NCBI RefSeq assembly: GCF_000379465.1
Contig: NZ_KB905436.1
Span: 86,508-150,507, forward strand
Source of the DNA: Sciscionella marina DSM 45152
GTDB lineage: Bacteria; Actinomycetota; Actinomycetes; Mycobacteriales; Pseudonocardiaceae
Length of the DNA stretch: 64,000 bases
Direction of reading: 5' to 3'
In this document: piece by piece, positions 1 through 8,615 of the stretch
Numbering within the stretch: the stretch's first letter is position 1
Layout: the number at the start of each line of letters is the position of its first letter
Position numbers and translations under genes: made by a program
The notes under the pieces: model-generated
Databases searched by the model: none
What the model saw: only the letters and a program-made list of their open reading frames with translations
What the model was told of the DNA's origin: nothing

Positions 1-203
1 TCACCCAAGCCCACCACATCCAACACCACGCCAACGGCGGACTCACCACCGAAGACAACATGGTGCTCCTGTGCTCCCACCACCACACCCTCATCCACCA
101 CACCAACTGGAAAGTCCGCATAAACCACGGAAAACCCGAATTCACCCCACCCGAATACCGGCCATTCATTCGTACGGGAACGAGTGGTGCTCGTGCGCGA
201 TGA
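1..203 (+). CDS. HNH endonuclease, C-terminal fragment (DUF222/13E12-type), cut by window edge
   Basis: The frame starting at base 3 is open to a TGA at 201-203 and gives 66 residues of the end of a protein whose start lies outside the window. It contains AHHIQHHANGG, then a segment NMVLLC followed by HHH and a His/Trp-rich tail, which is the metal-binding HNH fold at the end of actinobacterial DUF222/13E12-repeat proteins. These are chromosomal, often multicopy nucleases of uncertain role. The first His pair would be the HNH general base region. The gene is convergent with, and overlaps by 38 bases, the NTF2-like gene on the other strand. Confidence 0.75.
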   Translation, partial: TQAHHIQHHANGGLTTEDNMVLLCSHHHTLIHHTNWKVRINHGKPEFTPPEYRPFIRTGTSGARAR

Positions 204-561
204 ACCAGCGCCCACTCTCCTTGCGCAGGCCGAAAGTGAGCCGCAAGCGGTTGTCCGGATTCGCGGCGAGCTCATCCGGCGTGCCGCAACGCAATAGGGC
301 GTGCGCGAAGGCGACCTCGGAGCCCGCGGTGACCTCCAGCGTGACGAGCTCGAACTTCGCGCCGCTCGCCTGCCAATCGAAGAACGGCGGCCAGGTCCGT
401 TGGTACGCCTCGATTCCGCGCACCCCGTCGTAGGGCGGTGGCACATCGAACATGACGATGTCCTCGGCGTGCCCGGCGAGCACGGTCTCCAGATCACCAC
501 CGTGCACCGCGATGACCCAGTGCCGGATCAGTTCCCGGATCTGCCGCTCATCCTCGCCCAT
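166..561 (-). CDS. NTF2-like / SnoaL-type small protein (SgcJ/EcaC family)
   Basis: A 131-residue protein with the cone-shaped alpha+beta fold pattern of the NTF2 superfamily: helical N-terminus (RQIRELIRHWVIAVHGGDLE), then D-IVMFDVPPP, a YQRTW helix, and a C-terminal strand pair with RKESGRWFIAHEHHS. That order is typical of YybH/SgcJ-like proteins, which are either small enzymes or ligand-binding proteins; the substrate cannot be inferred. ATG start. It lies 36 bases after the MFS gene on the same strand, so it may be the last gene of the operon that starts near 7350. Confidence 0.8.
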   Translation of the reverse strand: MGEDERQIRELIRHWVIAVHGGDLETVLAGHAEDIVMFDVPPPYDGVRGIEAYQRTWPPFFDWQASGAKFELVTLEVTAGSEVAFAHALLRCGTPDELAANPDNRLRLTFGLRKESGRWFIAHEHHSFPYE

Positions 562-597
562 CGCGTTCCTCCCGCCGGAGCAGCAGCGTACCCGGGG

Positions 598-1866
598 TCA
601 GCGCACCGCGCGAACAGCGAGAACCACGGCCCCGCCCGCGAGGGTGACCAGCGCGGACAGCGCGAACAGCACCGGATAGCTGTGCACGGTGCCGAGCACG
701 GCCGCGGCGATCACCGGGGCGACCACCTGGGGAAGAGAGTTGGCGATGTTGATCAGGCCGAGGTCCTTGGCACGATCCGAGGCGGCGGGCAGGATCTGGG
801 TGAGCACGGCGGGAGCCGCCGCCCAGTAGGTGCCGAAACCGACGCCGAGCAGCGGGGCGGCGGCCAGCGAAGCGGTCCAGCTGGGCGAACACACGAGCAG
901 GATCGCGGCGATCGCCATGACCACGGCGGAACCGAGCACGAACGGTTTGCGCCGGCCGCTGCGATCCGAAGCCATTCCGCACACCACCGCGCCGATCGCC
1001 AGCGCGGCGCCGTAGAGCGCCATGAGGATCAGCAGGCCGGTCTGCGGATCCCGGTAGTGCACGGCATCGGAGAGGAAATACAGCAGGTACAGGGTGCCGA
1101 TCGCATTGCCGAGGTTGATCAGGAAATGCATCACCCAGCCCCAGCCGAAATCCGGGTGCGCACGCGGGGAAATCCACATCCCGCGCAGCGTGGCGAACAA
1201 CGACTGACCGGGCCGGAAGCGTTTCGGCAGCTGATCGTCCGGTGTGCACAGGGTGAACGCGCACGCCCCGACGACCACGAGCAACGCGCAGGCCGCATAA
1301 CCGGGTGCCAATCCGGTGACGAGCACGGTGACCACGAGCGCGCCGATCACGGTGCCGAGCATCTGACTGATCCCGGTCAGCCCGCCCAGTCTGCCGCGCT
1401 GCTCGCGGGGAACCCGGTCAGCGAGCGCAGCGGTGAGCGTGGCGAGCATGCCGTTCAGCCCAGCCTGGACCAGGCACCAGCCCAGGATCATCACCACGGT
1501 GTTCGGCGCGATCGCCAGCACGCCGAGACCGGCGGCGCCGAACAGCGCACCGGCGAGCGTCCACGGATGCCGCCGCCCCCAGCGCGCCGTGGTGCGATCG
1601 GAGAGCGTGCCGATCAGCGGGTTCGCCACCAGCGCCACGGCCGCACCGATCCCCATCACCAGGGAAAGGGTGAGCGCCTTGCCACTCGGGTCGAGTGCGG
1701 CCGACTGCTCGGGCAGCAGCACCTGGATCGGCGCATAGAAGGCCAGCCACAGACCGAGGTTCGCCAGGAACAGCAGACCGATCCAGCCCGCGCGCACCTC
1801 GCGGACCGGTTCGGCCAGCGCGGCCGGTAACCGCTCGGTCCCGGTGCCGTTCGTCGCCGCGTTCAT
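598..1866 (-). CDS. MFS transporter, GPH/SLC45-like sugar carrier
   Basis: A 422-residue integral membrane protein with about 12 hydrophobic segments and the MFS loop motif GTLSDRTTARWGRRHPW between TM2 and TM3, which resembles the glycoside/sucrose carriers of the GPH and SLC45 groups; a second G-MASDRSGRRKPF loop lies in the middle. Its ATG overlaps the stop of the GH1 gene (ATGA at 1863-1866), so the two are translated together. I infer uptake of the glucoside that the GH1 enzyme hydrolyses, or export/uptake of the sugar product. An upstream in-frame start would run into the GH1 coding region and was not used. Confidence 0.88.
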   Translation of the reverse strand: MNAATNGTGTERLPAALAEPVREVRAGWIGLLFLANLGLWLAFYAPIQVLLPEQSAALDPSGKALTLSLVMGIGAAVALVANPLIGTLSDRTTARWGRRHPWTLAGALFGAAGLGVLAIAPNTVVMILGWCLVQAGLNGMLATLTAALADRVPREQRGRLGGLTGISQMLGTVIGALVVTVLVTGLAPGYAACALLVVVGACAFTLCTPDDQLPKRFRPGQSLFATLRGMWISPRAHPDFGWGWVMHFLINLGNAIGTLYLLYFLSDAVHYRDPQTGLLILMALYGAALAIGAVVCGMASDRSGRRKPFVLGSAVVMAIAAILLVCSPSWTASLAAAPLLGVGFGTYWAAAPAVLTQILPAASDRAKDLGLINIANSLPQVVAPVIAAAVLGTVHSYPVLFALSALVTLAGGAVVLAVRAVR

Positions 1867-3188
1867 TCCCGGCCGCCGAGAAAACCCCGCAACCAGTGAT
1901 AGGAGTCCTTCGGCGTGCGCCGCTGGCTCGCGTAGTCCACGTGCACGAGGCCGAACCGGGGCGCGTACCCCTTGGACCACTCGAAATTGTCCAGCAGCGA
2001 CCAGACGAGATAGCCGCGCACATCCACGCCGGCGTCCATCGCCTCGCGCAGCGCGCCCAGATGCGCGTCGAGGAACGCGATCCGGTGCTCATCCGCGATC
2101 CGCCCGTCCGCATCGGGCTCGTCCACCCCGCTGCACCCGTTCTCGGTGAGGTACACCGGCGGAAGCACAGGCCCGACCCGTTCGCGCAGCGCGACGAGGA
2201 ACTCCCGCAAACCGTCCGGGACGATCGGGGAATCGTTGTTGGTACGCGGATACCCCTCGATCGGCGGCAGATCGAACGGCAGCGGGCTGCCCTCCGCGGG
2301 CGCCGCGGCCCCCTGCGGTTCGTAGTAGTTGACCCCGTAGAAATCCAGCGGCGCCGCGATCACCGGCAGATCCTCGGCGCACCCCTCAGGCAGATACGGC
2401 AGCAGTTCCTCCGGATACCCGCCGAGCAGCACCGGATCCGAGAACAACCGGTTGATCAACGCGTCCAGCACCCCGGCCGCGGCGTGATCGGCCGCGCCGT
2501 CCCCGAGCGCCCAGATCGGCGAATGGTTGTTCGCCGTACCGACCGCGCGCGCACCGGCCGAACGCAGCGCCCCGACCGCAAGCCCGTGCGCCAGATGCTG
2601 GTGGCACGCGGCGGGAAGGGCACCGAAGAGCAAGGTTTTCCCCGGTGCGTACTCCCCCGTCGCGTACCCGTACAGCGTCTCCACCATCGGTTCGTTGAGC
2701 GGGATCCACTTGCCGACCCGATCGGCGAGCCGTGCCCCCACGACCGCCGCGTACTCCGCGAACCGGTACGCCGTCTCCCGGTTCAGCCAACCGCCCGCGT
2801 CCTCCAACGGTTGGGGTGTGTCCCAGTGGTAGAGCGTGCACACCGGTTCGATCCCGGCCGCGCACAACCGGTCGACCAGCCGGTCGTAGAAATCCAGGCC
2901 CGCCGCGTTGACCCGCGCGGAACCCTGCGGGCACACCCGCGGCCAGGCCACCGAGAACCGGTAGGCCCCTGCCCCAAGCCCGGAGAGCAGTTCCAGATCG
3001 CTCTCCCAACGGTGGTAGTGATCGCAGGCGATGTCCGCGCTCGCCCCGTCCGCGATCTTGCCCGGCGTGGCGCAGAAGGTGTCCCACACCGAGGGGCCGC
3101 GCCCGTCCTCGCGCACCGCACCCTCGATTTGGAAGGCCGAGGTCGACACGCCCCACAGGAAATCCGGTGGAAAATCCGCGCGCCTCAC
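1863..3188 (-). CDS. beta-glucosidase, glycoside hydrolase family 1
   Basis: A 441-residue GH1 enzyme that should hydrolyse beta-linked glucosides or galactosides with retention. It has the N-terminal signature FPPDFLWGVSTSAFQIEGA, acid/base glutamate in LNEP (about E166), nucleophile glutamate in YLTENG (about E349) and the C-terminal W-SLLDNFEW and FGLVHVDY motifs. No signal peptide, so it is cytoplasmic, acting on an imported substrate. The GTG at 3186-3188 overlaps the TGA of the acylase gene (GTGA) and puts the start 5 residues before the conserved FPPDFLWG; a more distal start would add 37 residues inside the acylase frame. The next gene is a sugar-type MFS. Confidence 0.93.
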   Translation of the reverse strand: MRRADFPPDFLWGVSTSAFQIEGAVREDGRGPSVWDTFCATPGKIADGASADIACDHYHRWESDLELLSGLGAGAYRFSVAWPRVCPQGSARVNAAGLDFYDRLVDRLCAAGIEPVCTLYHWDTPQPLEDAGGWLNRETAYRFAEYAAVVGARLADRVGKWIPLNEPMVETLYGYATGEYAPGKTLLFGALPAACHQHLAHGLAVGALRSAGARAVGTANNHSPIWALGDGAADHAAAGVLDALINRLFSDPVLLGGYPEELLPYLPEGCAEDLPVIAAPLDFYGVNYYEPQGAAAPAEGSPLPFDLPPIEGYPRTNNDSPIVPDGLREFLVALRERVGPVLPPVYLTENGCSGVDEPDADGRIADEHRIAFLDAHLGALREAMDAGVDVRGYLVWSLLDNFEWSKGYAPRFGLVHVDYASQRRTPKDSYHWLRGFLGGRE

Positions 3189-6037
3189 GGGTGCCCCGTG
3201 AACTGGACGACCTGCTGATATGTCGGGCGGTTCTGCCAGGTGATCTTGCCGTCGGTCACCCCGCCCATCGGGCGGTGGATGATCGAGTCGGCGCACCACT
3301 GCTGCCCGGCCCTGCAGTCCTCGTCGGCGGGATAGACCTCCTCCGGTGACTGGGACACCGCCTTGGCGAGCGTGTCCAGCAGCGTCTTCCGGCAGCCGCC
3401 GAGATCCCCGGAACCGCAGTACTTCTGGTCAAGCGGGCCGGAAACCGGTTCACCGAGCACCGCGCGCAGGTCCTTGTCCACATAGGACCACCAGCCGAAC
3501 TGGAAGGCCGAGCCCTTGTGCGGCTGATCCTCGTTGGCGCCCGCAGAGCCGTGTTTCTCCCCGGCCTGACCACCCGATGGGGACTCGTTGAGCTGCAATG
3601 CACTGGTCATCGCGCTGAACAGCGGTGCGCCCATGCCATCCTTGAACTCCGCCGTGGTCAGCAGCGGCCACCACGCGTCCATGACCCGGATCGCGTCGGC
3701 GTTCGCGTAAACCTGGCTGCCCTTCTTCGTCTCCACCCGTTTGGCACCGTCACGCTGCCACTGCCGCAGCTTCTCGACGGCCTCGCGCAGCGCGGGATCG
3801 GTCACCGGGGCGGAATCGATCACCTTCAGCAGCTTCGGCAGCACATCCTCGCCGCGCAGATCGGTCACCGAGGCATCCGCCATGGCTTTGACCAGGTCCG
3901 CACGGCTGATCGGGCGCCCACCGCGCACCAGTGCCCGCACCCGGTCCTCGAGCAGGTTCGAGCGGTACACGCTGCCGTCCCCGAATCCCGGCGAGGTGTA
4001 CTCGGCGGCGGGCTTGTTGTTCCAGGAGATGTAGTAGTCCTGGTCGATCGAACGGGGGTGCTCGGCGAAACCGGTCGTCTGCGAGGTGTTGGTATCCGGA
4101 TTCCAGCCGCGCCACTCATAGCGCTTGTCCGCCGTGATCGGCAGGTTCGGGTCCACAGTGGACGGACGGGCCGGGTTGTCCCCGGAGTTGTAGTAGGCGG
4201 TGTGCTGATCGTTGGCGTAGAACCAGTTGAAGGTGTAGTTCACCTTCGCGGCCGCACGCTGGAAATCCTGTGGCGTGCGCATCTGCGCCGGATCGTTGAA
4301 CTTGCCGAAACCGATGATCGAGTCCGCCTCGTGCCTATAGCTCGACCGCTGGCTGGCATAGGCGACCGGGTTGCCGCCGATCGTGGCCCGATGGGTGACC
4401 AGACCGTACTTCGTCCGGTACATGACGAGCTTGTACGAGCCCTCCGGGGTGGAATCGGCGATCGTGGGCTTCCAGGAATCCGCGCGCTCCAGGCGCTCCA
4501 TCGGCACACAGCGATCACCGTCCAGGTAGTGATCGGATTCCTTGGTCACCGGGGAACCGTCCGGTTCGCACAACCGCAGCGCGAAGGTGTCGGTGACATC
4601 TTGGGACGCGGATGTGGCGCTCCAGGAATAATTCTCGCCCCTGCCGAGCTCGACGTAGAAGCTCACCCCGGCGAAGGCGGCGCCCCGGGAATGAATGCCC
4701 GGGCCGTCGAGTTCTTCCAGCATCAGCAGTTGCGGGGCGAAATATCCGGTCTGCGGGCCGAAAACGGCGATCGGGTGGCCGTCGTCGGTGTGCTTTCCGT
4801 TCACCACGAGCGCATTGGACATCCCGTGTTTGGCGGAAAGCAGATTCCCGGGCAGCACTCCCCGATCGAAGATGCCCTTGGCCGCGTTGCGGTTTCCGTT
4901 GCCGCGGGTCCTCGCCCGGGTTTTCGCGTCCGTGCTCGCCCGCTGCGCCGCGGCCTCCGGTTTCTCCACCGCCGAGCCGGTCGGATCGTAGATTTCCTGC
5001 TGCGCTCGCACCGATCCCGGATCGGGCATCGCCACACCCTCGGGTTTCGCGGGGCTCGCGCTGTACGGGAACTTCTGTCCATCGTGGACGGTCAGATTCG
5101 CCTCCGGATCGTTCTCCTCCCGCAAGGAGCGCCACACCGCGGCACCGCGTTCGCGCCCATAGCGCTGCTCGGCGGCCTGCTTCACCAGTGCGGAGGTCAC
5201 TTCTCCGCCACCACCGCTGCCGAACAGTGCGCCGACCACGCTGGCGATGGCGACCAGATCGGTCGCCTTGAACGGTTTGATGGTCCCGGCATTGGTGATC
5301 GGGTCGATGTGCCCGGTCAGGTCGTATTCCCCGGGAAAGTTCCGCTGTTCGTGCGCCTTCGCCGCGTAGGCGTTGATCCCGTCCAGGTAGGCGTCGATGT
5401 CCCCGAGCGCCCGTTTGCCGTCCGGCCCGCTGTTCGCGATCGTGTCGACCTGGCGTTGCAGATCCTTCTCGGTGTACGGGGCCGCGGCCCAGAACGTCTG
5501 CTCGAGCTGGCGGTTCGCGGCCGCCCCACCGGCGAAGCTGCTCAGCTCACCGCGCCCGACATGGCGGAACAGGTCCATCAGCCACAACCGGTCCTGCCCC
5601 GCGGCGTACCCGGCGCCGTATTCGGTTCCCTCCCGCGTGGTCCCCTTGATGTGCGGGATCCCGCGCGCCTTGTCCCTGGTGATCGTGACGTCCGCACGCG
5701 GCCGCTGCACGCTCGCCACCTTGTCCTGGGACACCCCGAAGGAGGCGTCGTTGAAGTAGTTCTCGATGGTGGAGTTCGTCAGGCCCTGATAGTCACTGGC
5801 CAGGTTGCCGTATTCGGCGAGCTGATCATCGGTGTGCGCGGGCCGGGTGCCGAACAGCTTGTTGCCGAGGATGTCGGCGAGCGTGGCGTTCCCGTTCTCC
5901 CCTGGCGGCAGAATGTCCGAGCACTGCCCGCCGCAGTAATCACCGGATTCCTTCGGCGCGGCGACCGCGGAACCCGAGCCGAACGCGAGTGCGGTGACCG
6001 CCGTCAGGGTCACGAGTACCCGAATGGATCGATGCAT
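3185..6037 (-). CDS. secreted penicillin acylase family protein (Ntn hydrolase, peptidase family S45)
   Basis: A 950-residue preproprotein. Residues 1-27 form a Sec signal peptide ending AVA, then mature sequence. The family is cleaved autocatalytically; the new N-terminal Ser of the beta chain is about S407 in HGMSNALVVNGK, preceded by a spacer rich in Arg/Ala/Gly (about 360-395). Later hallmarks include WSATSASQDVTD and FNWFYANDQHTAYYNSG. Known members hydrolyse penicillins, acyl-homoserine lactones or N-acyl amino acids and peptides; the substrate here is unknown. At 950 residues it is longer than most relatives (about 750-850), with a long stretch between signal and alpha chain. It starts 15 bases after the flavoenzyme gene and overlaps the GH1 gene, so it is within one operon. 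Confidence 0.92.
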   Translation of the reverse strand: MHRSIRVLVTLTAVTALAFGSGSAVAAPKESGDYCGGQCSDILPPGENGNATLADILGNKLFGTRPAHTDDQLAEYGNLASDYQGLTNSTIENYFNDASFGVSQDKVASVQRPRADVTITRDKARGIPHIKGTTREGTEYGAGYAAGQDRLWLMDLFRHVGRGELSSFAGGAAANRQLEQTFWAAAPYTEKDLQRQVDTIANSGPDGKRALGDIDAYLDGINAYAAKAHEQRNFPGEYDLTGHIDPITNAGTIKPFKATDLVAIASVVGALFGSGGGGEVTSALVKQAAEQRYGRERGAAVWRSLREENDPEANLTVHDGQKFPYSASPAKPEGVAMPDPGSVRAQQEIYDPTGSAVEKPEAAAQRASTDAKTRARTRGNGNRNAAKGIFDRGVLPGNLLSAKHGMSNALVVNGKHTDDGHPIAVFGPQTGYFAPQLLMLEELDGPGIHSRGAAFAGVSFYVELGRGENYSWSATSASQDVTDTFALRLCEPDGSPVTKESDHYLDGDRCVPMERLERADSWKPTIADSTPEGSYKLVMYRTKYGLVTHRATIGGNPVAYASQRSSYRHEADSIIGFGKFNDPAQMRTPQDFQRAAAKVNYTFNWFYANDQHTAYYNSGDNPARPSTVDPNLPITADKRYEWRGWNPDTNTSQTTGFAEHPRSIDQDYYISWNNKPAAEYTSPGFGDGSVYRSNLLEDRVRALVRGGRPISRADLVKAMADASVTDLRGEDVLPKLLKVIDSAPVTDPALREAVEKLRQWQRDGAKRVETKKGSQVYANADAIRVMDAWWPLLTTAEFKDGMGAPLFSAMTSALQLNESPSGGQAGEKHGSAGANEDQPHKGSAFQFGWWSYVDKDLRAVLGEPVSGPLDQKYCGSGDLGGCRKTLLDTLAKAVSQSPEEVYPADEDCRAGQQWCADSIIHRPMGGVTDGKITWQNRPTYQQVVQFTGHP
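4151..4163. repeat. 13-base palindrome GTCCACAGTGGAC, copy 1
   Basis: Exact copy of GTCCAC-W-GTGGAC inside the acylase gene. The same 13-mer is found at 11093, 12036 and 63290. Function unknown; see the finding on the repeated palindrome. Confidence 0.7.
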
Positions 6038-6052
6038 GCCGTGCCTGCCCTT

Positions 6053-7351
6053 TCAGCCGAGAACCCGGTCCAGATACGGATTGCCGAACCGCTTTTCCGG
6101 ATCGACCTCCTTGCGTACCCGGAGGAAATCGTCGAATCGCGGATAACGCGCCCGCAGGTGTTCGGCGTCCAATTCGTGCATCTTCCCCCAGTGCGGCCGC
6201 CCGCCGACCGAACCGGCGATCGCGGCGAACGCGGCGAAGTACTCCCGATAGGACATGCCGAGGAACTGGTGCACCGCGATGTACGCCGAATCCCGGCCAT
6301 AGGCGGTGGAAAGCCAGATATCATCGGCCGCGGTGACCCGCACCTCGACCGGGAACGCCACCGGGGACTCGAGTTTCGGCACCAGCGCGCGGAGTTGGGT
6401 CAGCACCTCGGTCACCGATTCGCGCGGCACCGCGAACTCCGATTCCACGAACCGCACCGATCGCTTCGTCACGAAGACCTTGTGCGAATAATCGCTGTAC
6501 TCGCGCGGGGAAAGCAGTGCCGAGGACAACCGGCCGAGCGGGGTGACCAGCCGCGGTATCGCGCGGCCCGTCCGGCACAGCGCGCCGAACGCGAAGTTCT
6601 CCGTGACCTCGTAATCCACGAAGCTCCTGATCCTGCCCAACGGTTCGGGAACGCTGCCCCGCGGCAGTCTGTTGTTGCGCTTGACAAGGGCATTGCGCCC
6701 GTACGGGAACCAGTAGAACTCGAAGTGGTCTTCGGCGAGCGCGGACTCGGTGAACCCGTCCAGCACCTCCTCGAGCGGTTCCGGCCGTTCCCGCGCGTGC
6801 AGCACGAAAGCCGGTTCACAGCGCAGGGTCACCGCGGTGAGCACACCGAGCGCGCCGAGCCCGACCCGTGCCGCGGCGAACAGTTCCGGGTTCTCCGCTG
6901 CGGAGCAGTGCACCGGCGATCCGTCCGCGAGCACCAGCTCGAGCCCGGTCACCTGGGTGGCCAGCCCGCCGAGCCGCGCCCCGGTCCCGTGGGTTCCGGT
7001 GGAGATCGCTCCGGCGATGGTCTGTGCGTCGATATCGCCGAGGTTGGTCATCGCCAGCCCGAGCGCGTCGAGTTCCCGGTTCAGCGTGCGCAGCGTGGTT
7101 CCCGCGCGGACGGTGACGGTTCCGGTTTCCGGGTCCGCGGCACTGATCCCGGTCAGCGCGCCCAGATCGAGCGCGTCTTCCTCGGTGGCGGCGATCGCGG
7201 TGAAGGAATGTCCGCTGCCGCGGGCGCGCACCCGGGCACCTCCGGACGCGGCGGAGCGCACCGCGGCGGCGACCTCCTCGACGTCGCGCGGCGTGTGCAC
7301 CCGTTTCGGGCTGACGGCAACGGTGCCCGCCCAATTGGTCCATCGGGTCAT
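6053..7351 (-). CDS. D-arabinono-1,4-lactone oxidase family FAD-dependent oxidoreductase
   Basis: A 432-residue VAO-fold flavoprotein: FAD-binding N-terminal half with VHTPRDVEEV and RARGSGHSF (the GHS histidine is the covalent FAD site in sugar/alditol oxidases of this group), SGTHGTG, and a C-terminal ALO domain ending with HWGKMHELDA, YPRFDDFLRVRKEVDP and RFGNPYLDRV. Family members oxidise aldonolactones or alditols with O2. The ATG at 7351 is preceded by a G-rich GGTGG; an in-frame GTG nine bases upstream is the alternative. It heads the operon with the acylase, GH1 and MFS genes and is divergent from a PLP deaminase/aldolase gene, a pairing I recognise as common in actinomycetes. Confidence 0.9.
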   Translation of the reverse strand: MTRWTNWAGTVAVSPKRVHTPRDVEEVAAAVRSAASGGARVRARGSGHSFTAIAATEEDALDLGALTGISAADPETGTVTVRAGTTLRTLNRELDALGLAMTNLGDIDAQTIAGAISTGTHGTGARLGGLATQVTGLELVLADGSPVHCSAAENPELFAAARVGLGALGVLTAVTLRCEPAFVLHARERPEPLEEVLDGFTESALAEDHFEFYWFPYGRNALVKRNNRLPRGSVPEPLGRIRSFVDYEVTENFAFGALCRTGRAIPRLVTPLGRLSSALLSPREYSDYSHKVFVTKRSVRFVESEFAVPRESVTEVLTQLRALVPKLESPVAFPVEVRVTAADDIWLSTAYGRDSAYIAVHQFLGMSYREYFAAFAAIAGSVGGRPHWGKMHELDAEHLRARYPRFDDFLRVRKEVDPEKRFGNPYLDRVLG

Positions 7352-7363
7352 CCACCGCACAGT

Positions 7364-7382
7364 ATATGAAACTATTTCACAT
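7364..7382. promoter_or_regulatory. imperfect palindrome in divergent promoter region (candidate operator)
   Basis: ATATGAAA-CTA-TTTCACAT; 7 of 8 positions pair and the inner TGAAA/TTTCA is perfect. It is one of very few AT-rich stretches here and occupies the 60-base gap between the flavoenzyme start (7351) and the deaminase/aldolase start (7412), so one bound protein could control both. The binder is not known. Confidence 0.45.
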
Positions 7383-7411
7383 TTCTAGCCCCATTTGCGT
7401 ACGGTGATCCT

Positions 7412-8602
7412 ATGACCCCTCACGACTTGGACCTGGCGACCGCGCAGCTCGATCCGCCCTTCGCCGCCGTGGACCTCGCGGCCTTCGAGGCCAATGCCGC
7501 CGATCTGGTCCGCCGCGCGAACGGAAAACCGTTGCGCCTGGTCAGCAAGTCCGTGCGGTGCCGGGCACTGCTCGAACGGGTGCTCGCCGGAACCGGTTTC
7601 CACGGGCTCATGTGCTACTCGCTGCGCGAGGCACTCTGGCACGCCGAGCTCGGCACGAGCCAGGACATCGTGGTCGCCTATCCGAGCGTGGACCGCGGGG
7701 CGCTGCGCGAACTCGCCGCGCGGGAACCCGCCCGCGGCTCGATCACCATCATGATCGATTCGCCCGCGCATCTCGACCTGATCGACACCGCGCTCGGCCG
7801 GGATCATCCGCGCATCCGGGTCTGCCTGGAACTGGACGCCTCCTGGCGCCCGCTGCCCGCACTGTCCGCGCTGCACGTGGGTACCCGCCGCTCACCGGTC
7901 TTCCGCCCGCGCCAGGCCGCCGATCTGGCCGAGAACGTGTTGTCCCGCAAGGGGTTCAGTCTCGTCGGGCTGATGGCCTACGAGGGACAGATCGCCGGAC
8001 TGCAGGACCGGATCGGCGCCCGGTTCCGCGATGGGCTGATCACCTGGATGCAGCGCCGTTCGGCCGCCGAACTCGCCGAGCGCCGCGCCGAGGCGGTACG
8101 CGCGGTGCGTGCACTCACCGAGCTCGAGTTCGTCAACGGCGGCGGCAGCGGCAGCGTGGAGAGCACCGCGGCCGAGCCCGCGGTCACCGAGATCGCCGCG
8201 GGATCGGCACTGCTCGGGCCCGCGCTGTTCGACGGGTATTCCCGGTTCCGGCCACGGCACGCCGCCCTGTTCGCGCTGCCCGTAGTGCGCCGCCCGAACC
8301 GGCGGATCGCCACTCTGTTCGCGGGTGGCTACCACGCCTCCGGGGCCGCGGGCGCGTCCCGGCTTCCACTCCCCGCGCTGCCCGAGGGCCTTTCGCTGAC
8401 CCCGATCGAGGGAGCAGGCGAGGTGCAGACCCCGGTGACCGGGGCGGCCGCGCGCGGGTTGCGGCTCGGCGACCGGGTCTGGCTGCGCCACGCCAAGGCG
8501 GGCGAGCTCGCCGAACGGTTCACCGAATACCAGCTGATCCGCGGGGACCGGGTGGTGCAGGTGGTGCCGACCTATCGCGGCGAGGGCAAGGCCTTCGGTT
8601 AG
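7412..8602 (+). CDS. amino acid deaminase/aldolase, fold type III PLP protein (alanine racemase-like N-domain)
   Basis: A 396-residue protein with an alanine-racemase-like barrel: strand FAAVDLAAFEANA, then LRLVSKSVRC, where K46 is the expected PLP Schiff-base lysine, followed by FHGLMCYSLREA, IVVAYPSVDR, VCLELDASWRP and FVNGGGSGS. A C-terminal beta domain (about 270-396) ends with YQLIRGDRVVQVVPTYRGEG. It belongs to the group annotated as amino acid deaminase/aldolase, related to D-threonine aldolase and D-serine dehydratase; the true substrate is unproven. ATG start with no strong Shine-Dalgarno. Divergent from the flavoenzyme gene. Confidence 0.85.
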   Translation: MTPHDLDLATAQLDPPFAAVDLAAFEANAADLVRRANGKPLRLVSKSVRCRALLERVLAGTGFHGLMCYSLREALWHAELGTSQDIVVAYPSVDRGALRELAAREPARGSITIMIDSPAHLDLIDTALGRDHPRIRVCLELDASWRPLPALSALHVGTRRSPVFRPRQAADLAENVLSRKGFSLVGLMAYEGQIAGLQDRIGARFRDGLITWMQRRSAAELAERRAEAVRAVRALTELEFVNGGGSGSVESTAAEPAVTEIAAGSALLGPALFDGYSRFRPRHAALFALPVVRRPNRRIATLFAGGYHASGAAGASRLPLPALPEGLSLTPIEGAGEVQTPVTGAAARGLRLGDRVWLRHAKAGELAERFTEYQLIRGDRVVQVVPTYRGEGKAFG

Positions 8603-8615
8603 CTGATCAGCTAAC
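8598..8615. terminator. perfect 18-bp palindrome covering both stop codons of convergent genes
   Basis: GTTAGCTGATCAGCTAAC is a perfect 9+9 palindrome. Its left arm carries the TAG of the plus-strand PLP gene (8600-8602) and its right arm the TAG of the minus-strand TetR gene (8611-8613). Flanking TTCGG (8594-8598) and CCGAA (8618-8622) can extend the structure with a small bulge. There is no T-run, so a bidirectional terminator role is an inference. Confidence 0.5.

Noticed and set aside
60-165. CAC/ACC-rich stretch at the left edge as a low-complexity repeat
   Set aside because: It encodes the His-rich HNH motif of the nuclease; not a repeat array.
3518-7369. An uninterrupted plus-strand reading frame of about 1280 codons opposite the acylase and flavoenzyme genes
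   Set aside because: The frame is a by-product of G/C third positions in the minus-strand genes. It has no start signal or recognisable domain, and the minus-strand proteins have full family motifs.
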